From the NCBI RefSeq assembly GCF_002310495.1, contig NZ_CP023344.1:2418001-2482000 (forward strand): a DNA stretch of 64,000 nt, given 5' to 3'. The translations under genes and the position numbers were made by a program. The notes under the pieces were generated by a model. That model was not told the origin of the DNA and made no database searches. It was given only the letters and a program-made list of their open reading frames with translations. Position 1 is the stretch's first letter. The number at the start of each line of letters is the position of its first letter. Source of the DNA: Nibricoccus aquaticus. Lineage in GTDB: Bacteria > Verrucomicrobiota > Verrucomicrobiia > Opitutales > Opitutaceae. Shown piece by piece: positions 58,401 to 64,000 of the stretch.

Positions 58401-58833
58401 GATTGAAGCTGAACGATTGCGACGCTGAGACGCTGAACATCGTCATCGTCCAGGTGGAGCCGATCGACGCGGTCGAATACCCGGAGACGTAGGTCATCAC
58501 CAGCCGGACGGAGTTGATGCCACCGGCTTCGCCGGAGATCGAAAAAACGACGGCCATGTTGTCGATGGCACTCCCTCCGGTGCTGGGCGCGCTCAGTGTC
58601 ATCGTCTGGCTGAAACCGGTTTGGCCGATGGCGAATAACCAACACCAGGCCAGCAGGTGGAGCCAGCCGGCGGTGGCCCGGCGGGGCGGTGCGAGGTGTG
58701 AGGGCGGACGGGGCTGCTGGCGGAAACTGAAGGTTTTCGGCTCGGCGTGCTCGGGGAGTGCCAGGAGGGGCACGTTAGAGGAGGGATGGGCGAGGCGCGG
58801 GTACGGGTGAAGCCGACGGAAGAATCGAGGCAT
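55408..58833 (-). CDS. Large secreted repeat protein (Ig-like repeats plus 30-residue repeats)
   Basis: 1141 residues. A late signal peptide (about 55-77, ending GFSQ) follows a basic N-terminus. Residues about 225-670 carry six repeats of 58-76 residues built on INPATDVITLTNHGLAANT, VTLSGTNLPSTTTYYVSSID and DSFKLATTSGGSTYADI. Residues about 925-1045 carry five repeats of 26-30 residues such as AQYDAGRLVGRSDVTGAP followed by YDLFTSAQV. The end, FTVADPAAFFRLQV, is a frequent C-terminus of verrucomicrobial surface proteins. It is probably an adhesin or fibre protein at the cell surface. No enzymatic domain is visible. It is antisense between creC and the VIT gene. Confidence 0.8.
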   Translation of the reverse strand: MPRFFRRLHPYPRLAHPSSNVPLLALPEHAEPKTFSFRQQPRPPSHLAPPRRATAGWLHLLAWCWLFAIGQTGFSQTMTLSAPSTGGSAIDNMAVVFSISGEAGGINSVRLVMTYVSGYSTASIGSTWTMTMFSVSASQSFSFNPSTATSNALFRAVTQLNTEGKAVTQINASGVAVTPNPPDGVYSVYAQYTRTTTGVIVRSNTASNVTVDTGALPPTFSYTPVSFTVDPATDVVSLPAGTSPVIINPATDVLTLKNHGLAPDAAVTLSGTNLPSATTYYVSSIDTDSFKLATSSGGSTYADITPGTSGTITYSPDSAPVAINPATDVITLTNHGLAANTEVTLSGTNLPSTTTYYVSSIDTDSFKLATTSGGSTYADITPGTIGTINVPCHLLTAGAAVKISGTNLLPDTTYYASPIDASSLKLATTPGGSTYADFPTGTTGTIRALSAPTTIAIDATTDVITLAGHGYAANAEVSISGTNLTSNTPYYVSVIDTDSFKLATTSGGSTFADFTPGVTGSISSLSGPVAIDPATDVITFTSHGLAANTLVNITGTNLLSTTAYYVSVVNANSFKLATTSGGSTFADIASGTIRSLSAATDVTIAPATDVITFANHGLAANTAVTISGTNLLPSTTYYVGTVTTNSFKLATTSGGSTYADITPGPTSATVTSTEALKGDVLTLGTNLATFYYSIPENYAATTAKITFTGRTTVVVTMPNLIRNNSLVFDRSKIPSVGIISTTSPSLPDDTYTVSFAFRDANNHTATGVTLPYMAYDAGTLAPSITNLVNNAAIVDGSAIAYTLPETPYGGTVKLTFSNGTTTTVIPLANAKSGTFTYDRALHASSIPTGTYTVTLSYQDTAGNSVTSTTLTGVSVTVTPLSATTDTDGDGLNDLAELNLAALGFDWQVAQPALVTAFLNNASLFTLTEYDTNRTTGRTDVTSSPATYNLFTSAQVTAQYDAGRLVGRSDVTGAPNTYDLFTATQVQTQVDASRLLGRSDVTGSPATYDLFTSAQVTAQYDAGRLVGRSDVTGAPATYSLFTSAQIAASRTAGQTDVTTNPIAYALYRSTDLQTLTAGAPVITRDSVTGKWKLTMAVEKSTDLTHFTPLPFTVGTTSINASGELELEFTVADPAAFFRLQVR
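55664..56050 (-). repeat. 90-bp tandem repeats in the C-terminal part of the repeat protein
   Basis: Anchor GTGACGTCGG (or close variants) occurs at about 55664, 55742, 55832, 55922 and 56012, an exact 90-bp period for the last four. The units at 55742 and 55922 are almost identical over about 70 bp (one visible difference), suggesting recent duplication or gene conversion. Confidence 0.8.
56830..58115 (-). repeat. Six DNA repeats of about 170-230 bp encoding the Ig-like units
   Basis: Anchor GTCGCGAGCTTGAAGCTG (or a close variant) occurs at about 56882, 57101, 57323, 57551, 57724 and 57953, spaced 219, 222, 228, 173 and 229 bp. One unit (the third from the N-terminus) has lost about 50 bp. 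The units remain highly similar at DNA level. Confidence 0.8.
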
Positions 58834-59089
58834 GTGGTGGTTGGAGCGGCCCCAGCTATCGTTACGGATGCCGGCAACTGTAGGGGTGAATTGGATATTG
58901 GTCGTTTCGTGTTAAGGGGGGTGCGGAAAGCGGTTTCCAGAGGGGTGTGTGCGGAGATTAAACAAGGTTCCCGGGTGGGAGCGCAGGGCCTGCGCGCGGA
59001 GCAAAGGCGAGGCGGCCGGGAGAGAACGGGCGTGGTGGCTGGGCCATGCTTTGCGGGCGGCCGGGGCAGGGTGAACGGACTCTTGGGAT

Positions 59090-59127
59090 TTCATCGCGAG
59101 TTCATGGAGGGTTCACATGGGCTTCAT
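59090..59127 (+). promoter_or_regulatory. Four tandem CreB-type boxes upstream of the VIT gene
   Basis: TTCAT, TTCAT, TTCAC and TTCAT start at 59090, 59101, 59112 and 59123, an exact 11-bp period with 6-bp spacers CGCGAG, GGAGGG and ATGGGC. Each adjacent pair fits the enteric CreB recognition tag TTCAC-N6-TTCAC. The last box starts 27 bp before the proposed ATG. The same layout precedes creD. Confidence 0.8.
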
Positions 59128-59149
59128 GAAGTGCGGGCAGAGTGGCGGC

Positions 59150-61309
59150 ATGGATGCTTTCTTTCGTGGGGAATTGGATTTTCGAAACGGCTGGCGTGCG
59201 CGGGAGCGGATGCGGCTGGTCGTGGCGTGGGTGATCGGGCTGGCGCTGATGGCGCTGGCGTTGAGTGGGGCGGAGCCGGAGCGTGCCGGGTCGCCTTACT
59301 TTGCGGTGAAGGGCGCGGAGAGGGGTGTGGATGCGTTGCCGCTTAAGAGCACGGATGTGCAGGCGGTGCTGGTCGGGCCGATCGCGGAGGTGCGGGTGAC
59401 GCAGGTTTATGCGAACGAGGGCGGCGTGCCGCTGGAGGCGCGGTATGTTTTCCCCGGGTCAACGCGGGCGGCGGTTCATGCGATGACGATGACCGTGGGT
59501 GGCCGGAGGATCGACGCGGTCATCAAAGAAAAGGGCGAGGCGCGGAAGACGTATGAGAAGGCGAAGAGCGAGGGGCGGACGGCGGCGTTGCTCGAGGCAG
59601 CGCGGAGCAATGTGTTTGAGATGAATGTCGGGAATATTCTGCCCGGCGATGTGGTGACGGTGGAGCTGCGCTATTCGGAGATGATTTCACCGGAGGAAGG
59701 GCGGTATGAATGGGTGTTTCCGACGGTGGTGGGGCCGCGGTATGCGGGGACGGCGAAGAGTGAAGAGGGAAGGGTGAAGCGTGAAAACGGAAGCGGGGGA
59801 ACAGAGGCCGGAAGCCAGGTGCCAGAGGGCGGAGGGCAGGCGTCGGAGGACGGACGACTCGCGGGCGCTCGTCGCTACGTGGGGGCGGGGGAGGAGCCGG
59901 TGTTTACGTTGGAGGTGGAAATCGTGACGGGGGTGCCGGTGCGGGAGGTGACTTGTGGGACACACAAGGTCGAGACGCGGACGGAAGGCGGGCGGACGCG
60001 GGTGGTGTTGCCGGTGACCGAGGACGCGCAGATGAACCGGGATTGTATTTTGCGGTATCGGCTGGCTGGCGACGCGATCGCGGGCGGGTTGATGGTGGAT
60101 GAGTGGAAGGGGGAGAAGTATTTCATGCTGACTCTCCAGCCTCCGGCGCGGGTGACGCCGGCGTTCGTGCCGCCACGGGATTTTGTTTTCGTGGTGGATG
60201 TGTCGGGGTCGATGCACGGGTTTCCACTGGAGACCGCAAAGAAGCTGATGAGCGAGTTGCTGATGTCGTTGCGGGAGGCGGACTCGTTTAACGTGCTGCT
60301 ATTTTCTGGTGGGAGTCGCGTGCTGTCGGGCGAGCCGGTGGCGGCGACGCCGGAGAATATTGCGGCGGCGCTGGCGATGTTGGGGCGTCAGCAGGGAGGT
60401 GGGAGCACGGAGTTGCTGCCGGCGTTGAAGGAGGCGCTGGAGCTGCCGAAGCGCGCCGGGGTGTCGCGTAGTGTGGTCGTGGTGACGGATGGTTATGTGA
60501 TGGTGGAGGCGGAGGCGTATGCGCTCGTGCGTGAGAAGCTGAGCGAGGCGAATCTGTTTTCGTTTGGGATCGGGAGTTCGGTGAATCGTGAGCTCATCGA
60601 ACGGCTGGCGCGGGCTGGGCGGGCGGAAGCGGCGGTGATCGAAGGTGAGGCGCGGGTGGTGGAAGAGGCGGCGAAGTTTCGGGCGATGATCGAGTCGCCG
60701 GTGCTGACGCAGGTGCGGACAGAGTTTGTGGATTTCGCGACGCGGGAGGTTTTCCCGCAGGTGCAGCCGGATGTGCTGGCGGCGCGACCGCTGGTGGTGA
60801 TCGGGAAATTTTCCGGAGAGGCGGCGAGTGATGGAGCTGGTGGGAAGATTGTGGTGAAGGGATTTTCCGGAGGCGGAGTTTGGGAAGGAAAAGTCGATGT
60901 GGGTGGCGCGGTGGATTTGCGCGGGAGCGGGGTGCTGGCGCAGTTGTGGGCGCGGGAGCGGCTGGAGCAGTTGCGTGATTTGCATGCGGTGGGCGATGAG
61001 CCGGTGAAGCGGAAGGAGGAGATCGTGGCCTTGGGGCTGAAGTACAATTTGCTGACGCCGTACACGTCGTTCGTGGCGGTCGACACGGTGGTGCGGAAGG
61101 CGGCGGGTGATGATGCGCAGAAGGTGGATCAGACGGTGGCGTTGCCGGAGGGGATGAGCGCGGGCGAGGGTGTGCCGACGACGCCGGAGCCGGGTACGGT
61201 GACGTTGATGGTCATGGCGGCGCTGGTGGTGGCTTGGGGTGTGTGGAGGGAACGCAAGCGGGTGCGTGGGCGTTCGCGGGATAATGCAGGGCACGGAGGA
61301 TCGATGTGA
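59150..61309 (+). CDS. VIT and VWA domain protein with PEP-CTERM-like tail
   Basis: 719 residues from ATG 59150; an earlier in-frame ATG at 59117 lies inside the CreB boxes and was rejected. A signal anchor (about 18-38) leads to a VIT domain (about 45-190, PLKSTDVQAVLVGPIAEVRV, ARKTYEKAKSEGRTAALLEA, NVFEMNVGNILPGDVVTVEL). Then come a repeat-derived linker (about 200-240) and a VWA domain (about 340-510) with an intact MIDAS DVSGSM (D350, S352, S354). The C-terminus PTTPEPGTVTLMVMAALVVA followed by WRERKR is a PEP-CTERM-like sorting tail. The exosortase gene overlaps its stop (GTGA). It probably ends up processed at the cell surface as an adhesive or envelope-guarding protein. Confidence 0.88.
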   Translation: MDAFFRGELDFRNGWRARERMRLVVAWVIGLALMALALSGAEPERAGSPYFAVKGAERGVDALPLKSTDVQAVLVGPIAEVRVTQVYANEGGVPLEARYVFPGSTRAAVHAMTMTVGGRRIDAVIKEKGEARKTYEKAKSEGRTAALLEAARSNVFEMNVGNILPGDVVTVELRYSEMISPEEGRYEWVFPTVVGPRYAGTAKSEEGRVKRENGSGGTEAGSQVPEGGGQASEDGRLAGARRYVGAGEEPVFTLEVEIVTGVPVREVTCGTHKVETRTEGGRTRVVLPVTEDAQMNRDCILRYRLAGDAIAGGLMVDEWKGEKYFMLTLQPPARVTPAFVPPRDFVFVVDVSGSMHGFPLETAKKLMSELLMSLREADSFNVLLFSGGSRVLSGEPVAATPENIAAALAMLGRQQGGGSTELLPALKEALELPKRAGVSRSVVVVTDGYVMVEAEAYALVREKLSEANLFSFGIGSSVNRELIERLARAGRAEAAVIEGEARVVEEAAKFRAMIESPVLTQVRTEFVDFATREVFPQVQPDVLAARPLVVIGKFSGEAASDGAGGKIVVKGFSGGGVWEGKVDVGGAVDLRGSGVLAQLWARERLEQLRDLHAVGDEPVKRKEEIVALGLKYNLLTPYTSFVAVDTVVRKAAGDDAQKVDQTVALPEGMSAGEGVPTTPEPGTVTLMVMAALVVAWGVWRERKRVRGRSRDNAGHGGSM
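59756..59876 (+). repeat. Repeat-derived insert inside the VIT gene
   Basis: GAGTGAAGAGGGAAGGGTGA (from about 59758) resembles the insert in the exosortase gene at 62127. It is followed by GGCCGGAAGCCAGGTGCCAG-type sequence similar to the spacer at about 34941, and by a small hairpin (GACGA...TCGTC, about 59853-59873). It encodes a Gly/Glu/Ser/Arg linker after the VIT domain without breaking the frame. Confidence 0.55.
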
Positions 61310-62739
61310 TTCACGCAAAGACGCGAAGCCGCGAAGAAGGCATCGGCGTGGCGGCCGGGGTGGCGGAGAAGTCCGTCGGGGCGATGCGTCTTTGGCTGGG
61401 CGCGTGGGTGGTGGGGGTGAATTGGGAGGTGGTGCGCTGGTATGTCGCGAGGTTGGGCGATGGCGGGGATGAACCGTTGGGAATCGTGGCGCTGGTGGCG
61501 GCGGTGTTGATGACGCCGCGGGCGGTGTGGCGTGCCCGGATGTCGAATACGGCGCTGGTGTTGAGTGCAGGGCTGGCGTTGGTGGCGGTTGTCGGGTCGG
61601 GGTTTGTGCCGATGCTGGTGCGTGGGGGATTGGTGGCGGGGGCGCTGGGCGTGGTGATTGCGGGCGGTGGGGGGGCGTGGGGGCGAGCGGGTTTGCTGGG
61701 GTTGTCGCTGCCGCTGATGGCGACGGCGCAGTTTTATGCCGGATATCCTCTGCGCGTGCTGACAGCGGAGCTGGGCAGGCCGCTGTTGTGGCTGGCGGGC
61801 GTGGCGACGGAGCGCAGCGGCGTTTTGTTGAGCTGGGCGGGAGGAGAAGTCGTCGTGGACGCGCCGTGCAGCGGGGTGCGGATGCTGTGGGTGGGGGTGG
61901 TGCTCGCGTGCGGGCTGGCGGCGTGGCGGCGGGCGGGTGTTGGGAAGACGGCCGCGTTGCTGGTGCTGGGCGTGGGCGGAGTGGTGGCGGGAAATGCGGT
62001 GAGGGCGGCGGTGCTGTTTCTCACCGAGAGCGGTGTGTGGCCGAATGCGGCGTGGGTACACGAGACGGTGGGCGCGGTGATTTTCGGCGCGGTGGAGATG
62101 GGGCTTTGGGTGTGGGCGGGGCGGGGGAAGGGTGAAGAGAGAAGGGTGAAGGGTGAAAGGGCGGAGGTGGGAGGATGGAGGTTGGGCCGTGGTTTTATGT
62201 GGATCGGATGGGTGTCGGTCGGAGTCGCGGTGCTGGTGTTTGGTGGCGCGGTTGGGAATCGGGCGCGTGGAAACGGCGCGAGTGCGGTCGCGGAAAACGC
62301 GGTGGAGGCGGAGGCGGGATGGCCGGAGTTTTTTGAGGGGGCGCCGTTGATGCCGGTCGGAAAGAGCGAGCGGCTGGGGGATATGGTGGGCGGGCTGGCG
62401 GGAGAAACGCGGGTGTTCACGCAGAGCGGGCGCGTCGTGTTATTGCGGAGACTGCGGGCGGCGTCGCGGACGGTGCATCCAGTGGCGGATTGTTTTCGGG
62501 CGTGGGGTTTTCGCGTGGCGGGGCAGCGGTTGGTGAAGGACGAAGGTGGAGTTTTATGGAGTGAATTTGAGGCGGAGCGCGGGGCGGAGTTTTGGCGGGT
62601 GCGGGAGCGGTGGCGGGATGAGCGGGGGAAGGTTTGGACAGATGTGTCGGCCTGGTGGTGGGCGGCGCAGGGGGCGGAGGCGCGCGGGCCGTGGTGGGCG
62701 GAGGCGGTGATGGTGCGGGGTGACGAGGTGCGATCTTAA
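61306..62739 (+). CDS. Exosortase with extra C-terminal domain
   Basis: 477 residues from a GTG that overlaps the VIT stop; ATG 61384 (MRLWLGAW) is an alternative, because the first 12 codons derive from an interspersed repeat. Eight hydrophobic segments contain the exosortase triad: C188 in DAPCSGVRMLW, R233 in GNAVRAAVLF and H252 in AWVHETVGAVIF (numbered from the GTG). A repeat-derived cytoplasmic linker (about 273-295), one more helix (about 300-318) and a C-terminal domain of about 150 residues (HPVADCFRAWGFRVAG) follow; the latter is reminiscent of EpsI-type domains fused to some exosortases. It is probably the transpeptidase for the VIT protein encoded upstream. Confidence 0.85.
   Translation: MIHAKTRSREEGIGVAAGVAEKSVGAMRLWLGAWVVGVNWEVVRWYVARLGDGGDEPLGIVALVAAVLMTPRAVWRARMSNTALVLSAGLALVAVVGSGFVPMLVRGGLVAGALGVVIAGGGGAWGRAGLLGLSLPLMATAQFYAGYPLRVLTAELGRPLLWLAGVATERSGVLLSWAGGEVVVDAPCSGVRMLWVGVVLACGLAAWRRAGVGKTAALLVLGVGGVVAGNAVRAAVLFLTESGVWPNAAWVHETVGAVIFGAVEMGLWVWAGRGKGEERRVKGERAEVGGWRLGRGFMWIGWVSVGVAVLVFGGAVGNRARGNGASAVAENAVEAEAGWPEFFEGAPLMPVGKSERLGDMVGGLAGETRVFTQSGRVVLLRRLRAASRTVHPVADCFRAWGFRVAGQRLVKDEGGVLWSEFEAERGAEFWRVRERWRDERGKVWTDVSAWWWAAQGAEARGPWWAEAVMVRGDEVRS
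61311..61341. repeat. CGCAAAGACGCGAAGCCGCG interspersed repeat at the exosortase start
   Basis: TTCACGCAAAGACGCGAAGC followed by CGCGAAGAAGG resembles sequences at 49194 (CACGCGAAGCCGCCAAGGCG) and 55306 (GTCGCAAAGACGCGA). It lies just after the VIT stop codon and covers the proposed GTG start region of the exosortase gene. Confidence 0.5.
62127..62178 (+). repeat. Repeat-derived insert inside the exosortase gene
   Basis: AGGGTGAAGAGAGAAGGGTG followed by AAGGGTGAAAGGG matches the VIT-gene insert at 59758 in most positions. It lies in frame and encodes a basic linker (GEERRVKGERAE) between the catalytic membrane core and the last helix. Confidence 0.55.
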
Positions 62740-62756
62740 CGATCACGAGATTCTAT

Positions 62757-63077
62757 ATGCATCTCTTAGCTGAAGTCATGGACAAGGAGCCGGCTTTGCC
62801 GGAGCTATTTTTGCTTCCGGTCGTCGTGGGCTTATTTTCCTTCCTCCTAATCCGATGGTCCCGCTGGTTCTTTTTGCCCGGATTTCTACTCTCATTTTTT
62901 CTCTGGTGGGCTGTCACATCGGAGGTTCGGGATCCTTATGTCGGGCCTGCGATTATCCGTGAGGCTAGATTTTTTTATGTTTGGTGCGCTTACGTCGCAG
63001 CATCCATTCCGGCAGTGCTTGCTCTGCTTGGGCTGATTTTTCCTCGAAAACGCCTTCGAAATTACGAGCGCAATTAA
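62757..63077 (+). CDS. Small membrane protein between exosortase and creD
   Basis: 106 residues with three hydrophobic segments (about 16-33, 36-53 and 75-97) separated by short charged loops, and a basic C-terminus (FPRKRLRNYERN). An internal ATG at 62778 (MDKEPALPEL) is an alternative start. Base composition is clearly more AT-rich than the flanking exosortase and creD genes. No family was recognised. It lies 17 bp after the exosortase stop and before the second CreB-box array, so it is probably cotranscribed with VIT and exosortase. It may be a later insertion or a topogenic partner of CreD. Confidence 0.6.
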   Translation: MHLLAEVMDKEPALPELFLLPVVVGLFSFLLIRWSRWFFLPGFLLSFFLWWAVTSEVRDPYVGPAIIREARFFYVWCAYVAASIPAVLALLGLIFPRKRLRNYERN

Positions 63078-63102
63078 AAGAGGCTTTGGGACAGCAGCTG
63101 AT

Positions 63103-63140
63103 TTCACCGCGAGTTCATGGTGAGTTCATCCGGGCTTCAT
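63103..63140 (+). promoter_or_regulatory. Four tandem CreB-type boxes upstream of creD
   Basis: TTCAC, TTCAT, TTCAT and TTCAT start at 63103, 63114, 63125 and 63136, an exact 11-bp period with spacers CGCGAG, GGTGAG and CCGGGC. The first spacer is identical to that of the VIT array. The last box starts 27 bp before the proposed creD ATG, exactly as upstream of the VIT gene. Confidence 0.82.
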
Positions 63141-63162
63141 GTTGCGCAGTGAAGATGGGTGG

Positions 63163-64000
63163 ATGGATACAGCCTCTTCTTTGGTTTCGGCGAGTCGTGG
63201 GTGGTTTCAGCGGCGCGCTTTGTTTTTCAAGGTCATCGGCGTGGGGATTTTTGGGCTGCTGCTACTGATCCCGCTCGGAATGGTGCGGTCGGTTTTGTGG
63301 GAGCGGCAGATGCGCTCTGCGGAGGCGGTGAATTCGATCACGGAAACATGGGGGCGGTCGCAGCGGATTCTGGGGCCGGTGCTGGTGGTACCTTACACGT
63401 GGAAGGCGGAGTTTGAGGAGACGACCGTGGTCGAGGGGCGTCGGGTGAAGGAGATGAAGACGGCGGAGTTTTCGTCGGAGGCGTTTTTCCTGCCGGAGAA
63501 GCTGCAGGTCGCGGGCGACCTGGAGATGTCGGAGCGGCGGCGGGGGATTTATGCGGTGCCGGTTTATGCTGGGAAGCTGCGGCTGGCGGGGACTTTTATT
63601 CGGCCGGAGTTTGGGTTTACCGGTGTGAAGAATCCGCAGCCGCAGTGGGAGCGGGCGCGGGTGAGTTTTGTGTTGAGCGATCTGCGAGGTGCGCGTGAGG
63701 CGTTGGTCGTGAACTGGGCGGGGAAACCGGCGGCGTTGCAGCCGGGGGCGCAGCTGGCGGGCTTCAAGAAGGGGGTGAGTGCGGGCGTGGTGGTCGATGC
63801 GCTGGCGGCTGAGCAGACGTTTTCATTGGAGCTCACGATGAATGGGAGCGAGGCGTTGACGGTGGTGCCGTTGGGGCGGGAGACGACGGTGGCGCTGACG
63901 TCGAACTGGCCGGATCCGAGTTTCATGGGGGCGTTTTTGCCGGTGAAGCGGGAGATCGGGACGGAGGGTTTTTCGGCGGAGTGGGCGGTGTCGTATTATG
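63163..64000 (+). CDS. creD: Inner membrane protein CreD (cut by window end)
   Basis: About 279 N-terminal residues are visible; CreD proteins are about 450. A cytoplasmic start (MDTASSLVSASRGWFQRRAL) is followed by a transmembrane helix (about 23-43) and the CreD periplasmic domain: RQMRSAEAVNSITETWGRSQ, ILGPVLVVPYTWKAEFEE, AEFSSEAFFLPEKLQVAGDL and ERRRGIYAVPVYAGKLRLAG. The further helices lie beyond the window. ATG 63163 was chosen over ATG 63139, which lies inside the last CreB box. Its spacing and GGATGGAT context match the VIT gene start. CreD is the classical CreBC-induced envelope protein of unknown mechanism. Confidence 0.9.
   Translation, partial: MDTASSLVSASRGWFQRRALFFKVIGVGIFGLLLLIPLGMVRSVLWERQMRSAEAVNSITETWGRSQRILGPVLVVPYTWKAEFEETTVVEGRRVKEMKTAEFSSEAFFLPEKLQVAGDLEMSERRRGIYAVPVYAGKLRLAGTFIRPEFGFTGVKNPQPQWERARVSFVLSDLRGAREALVVNWAGKPAALQPGAQLAGFKKGVSAGVVVDALAAEQTFSLELTMNGSEALTVVPLGRETTVALTSNWPDPSFMGAFLPVKREIGTEGFSAEWAVSYY

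Noticed and set aside
59090-59127. Pho box (PhoB-type) interpretation of the TTCAY arrays
   Set aside because: The 11-bp period is shared with Pho boxes, but the TTCAY core and the nearby CreB, CreC and CreD genes fit the cre tag better.
59117-59149. Upstream ATG of the VIT gene
   Set aside because: It lies inside the CreB-type boxes; ATG 59150 has the same spacing and context as the creD start.

Overview
The window looks like a chromosome segment of a GC-rich Verrucomicrobiota bacterium, most likely family Opitutaceae. This is an inference from gene content: two GH28 pectinases, a PEP-CTERM protein plus an exosortase, FloA/NfeD genes, a long U32 peptidase, tandem TPR-GT41 glycosyltransferases, and large repeat proteins with a C-terminal FFRL-type end. 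Coding strands are very rich in third-position G, which produces many long antisense open frames; these were treated as shadows. No rRNA, tRNA, insertion sequence, prophage or CRISPR was seen.

Layout. 1-4900: plant polysaccharide use (MFS transporter end, GH28, GH43 fused to an alpha/beta hydrolase). 4900-6600: CheX-type phosphatase, small membrane protein, YceH. 6600-8500: lower-GC two-gene cassette (TcmP and a DUF5131 three-Cys protein), probably acquired. 8700-14850: Bcr/CflA efflux pump, prepilin peptidase, two tandem TPR-GT41 glycosyltransferases. 15000-24400: signalling block (two HDOD proteins, two hybrid kinases, CheW, CheA). 24500-30300: ECF sigma operon, DUF1328-like protein, AlgB/KinB-like two-component pair, acetyltransferase. 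30300-41350: U32 peptidase, PEP-CTERM protein, PDZ, Smr, TatA, aldose epimerase, NfeD-NfeD-FloA membrane cluster, DgkA, RodZ-like protein. 41500-49200: FtsK, ManA, AsmA-like protein, GrpE, DnaJ, RfaE2, PurN. 49270-52900: second GH28 and a TMTC-like TPR membrane protein.

53000-64000 is the most interesting part. A clear CreB-CreC two-component pair is followed, after an opposing 1141-residue repeat protein, by a VIT/VWA-domain protein with a PEP-CTERM-like tail, a dedicated-looking exosortase, a small membrane protein and CreD (cut by the window end). The VIT gene and creD are each preceded by four TTCAY boxes at an exact 11-bp period. The two arrays have nearly the same spacers and the same 27-bp distance from the last box to the start codon. 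The boxes match the TTCAC-N6-TTCAC cre tag of enteric CreB, so VIT-exosortase and CreD probably form one CreBC regulon for envelope maintenance.

A second theme is short interspersed repeats. Several lie inside genes and add in-frame linkers (U32 peptidase, VIT protein, exosortase), and a nested palindrome lies directly in front of rfaE2.
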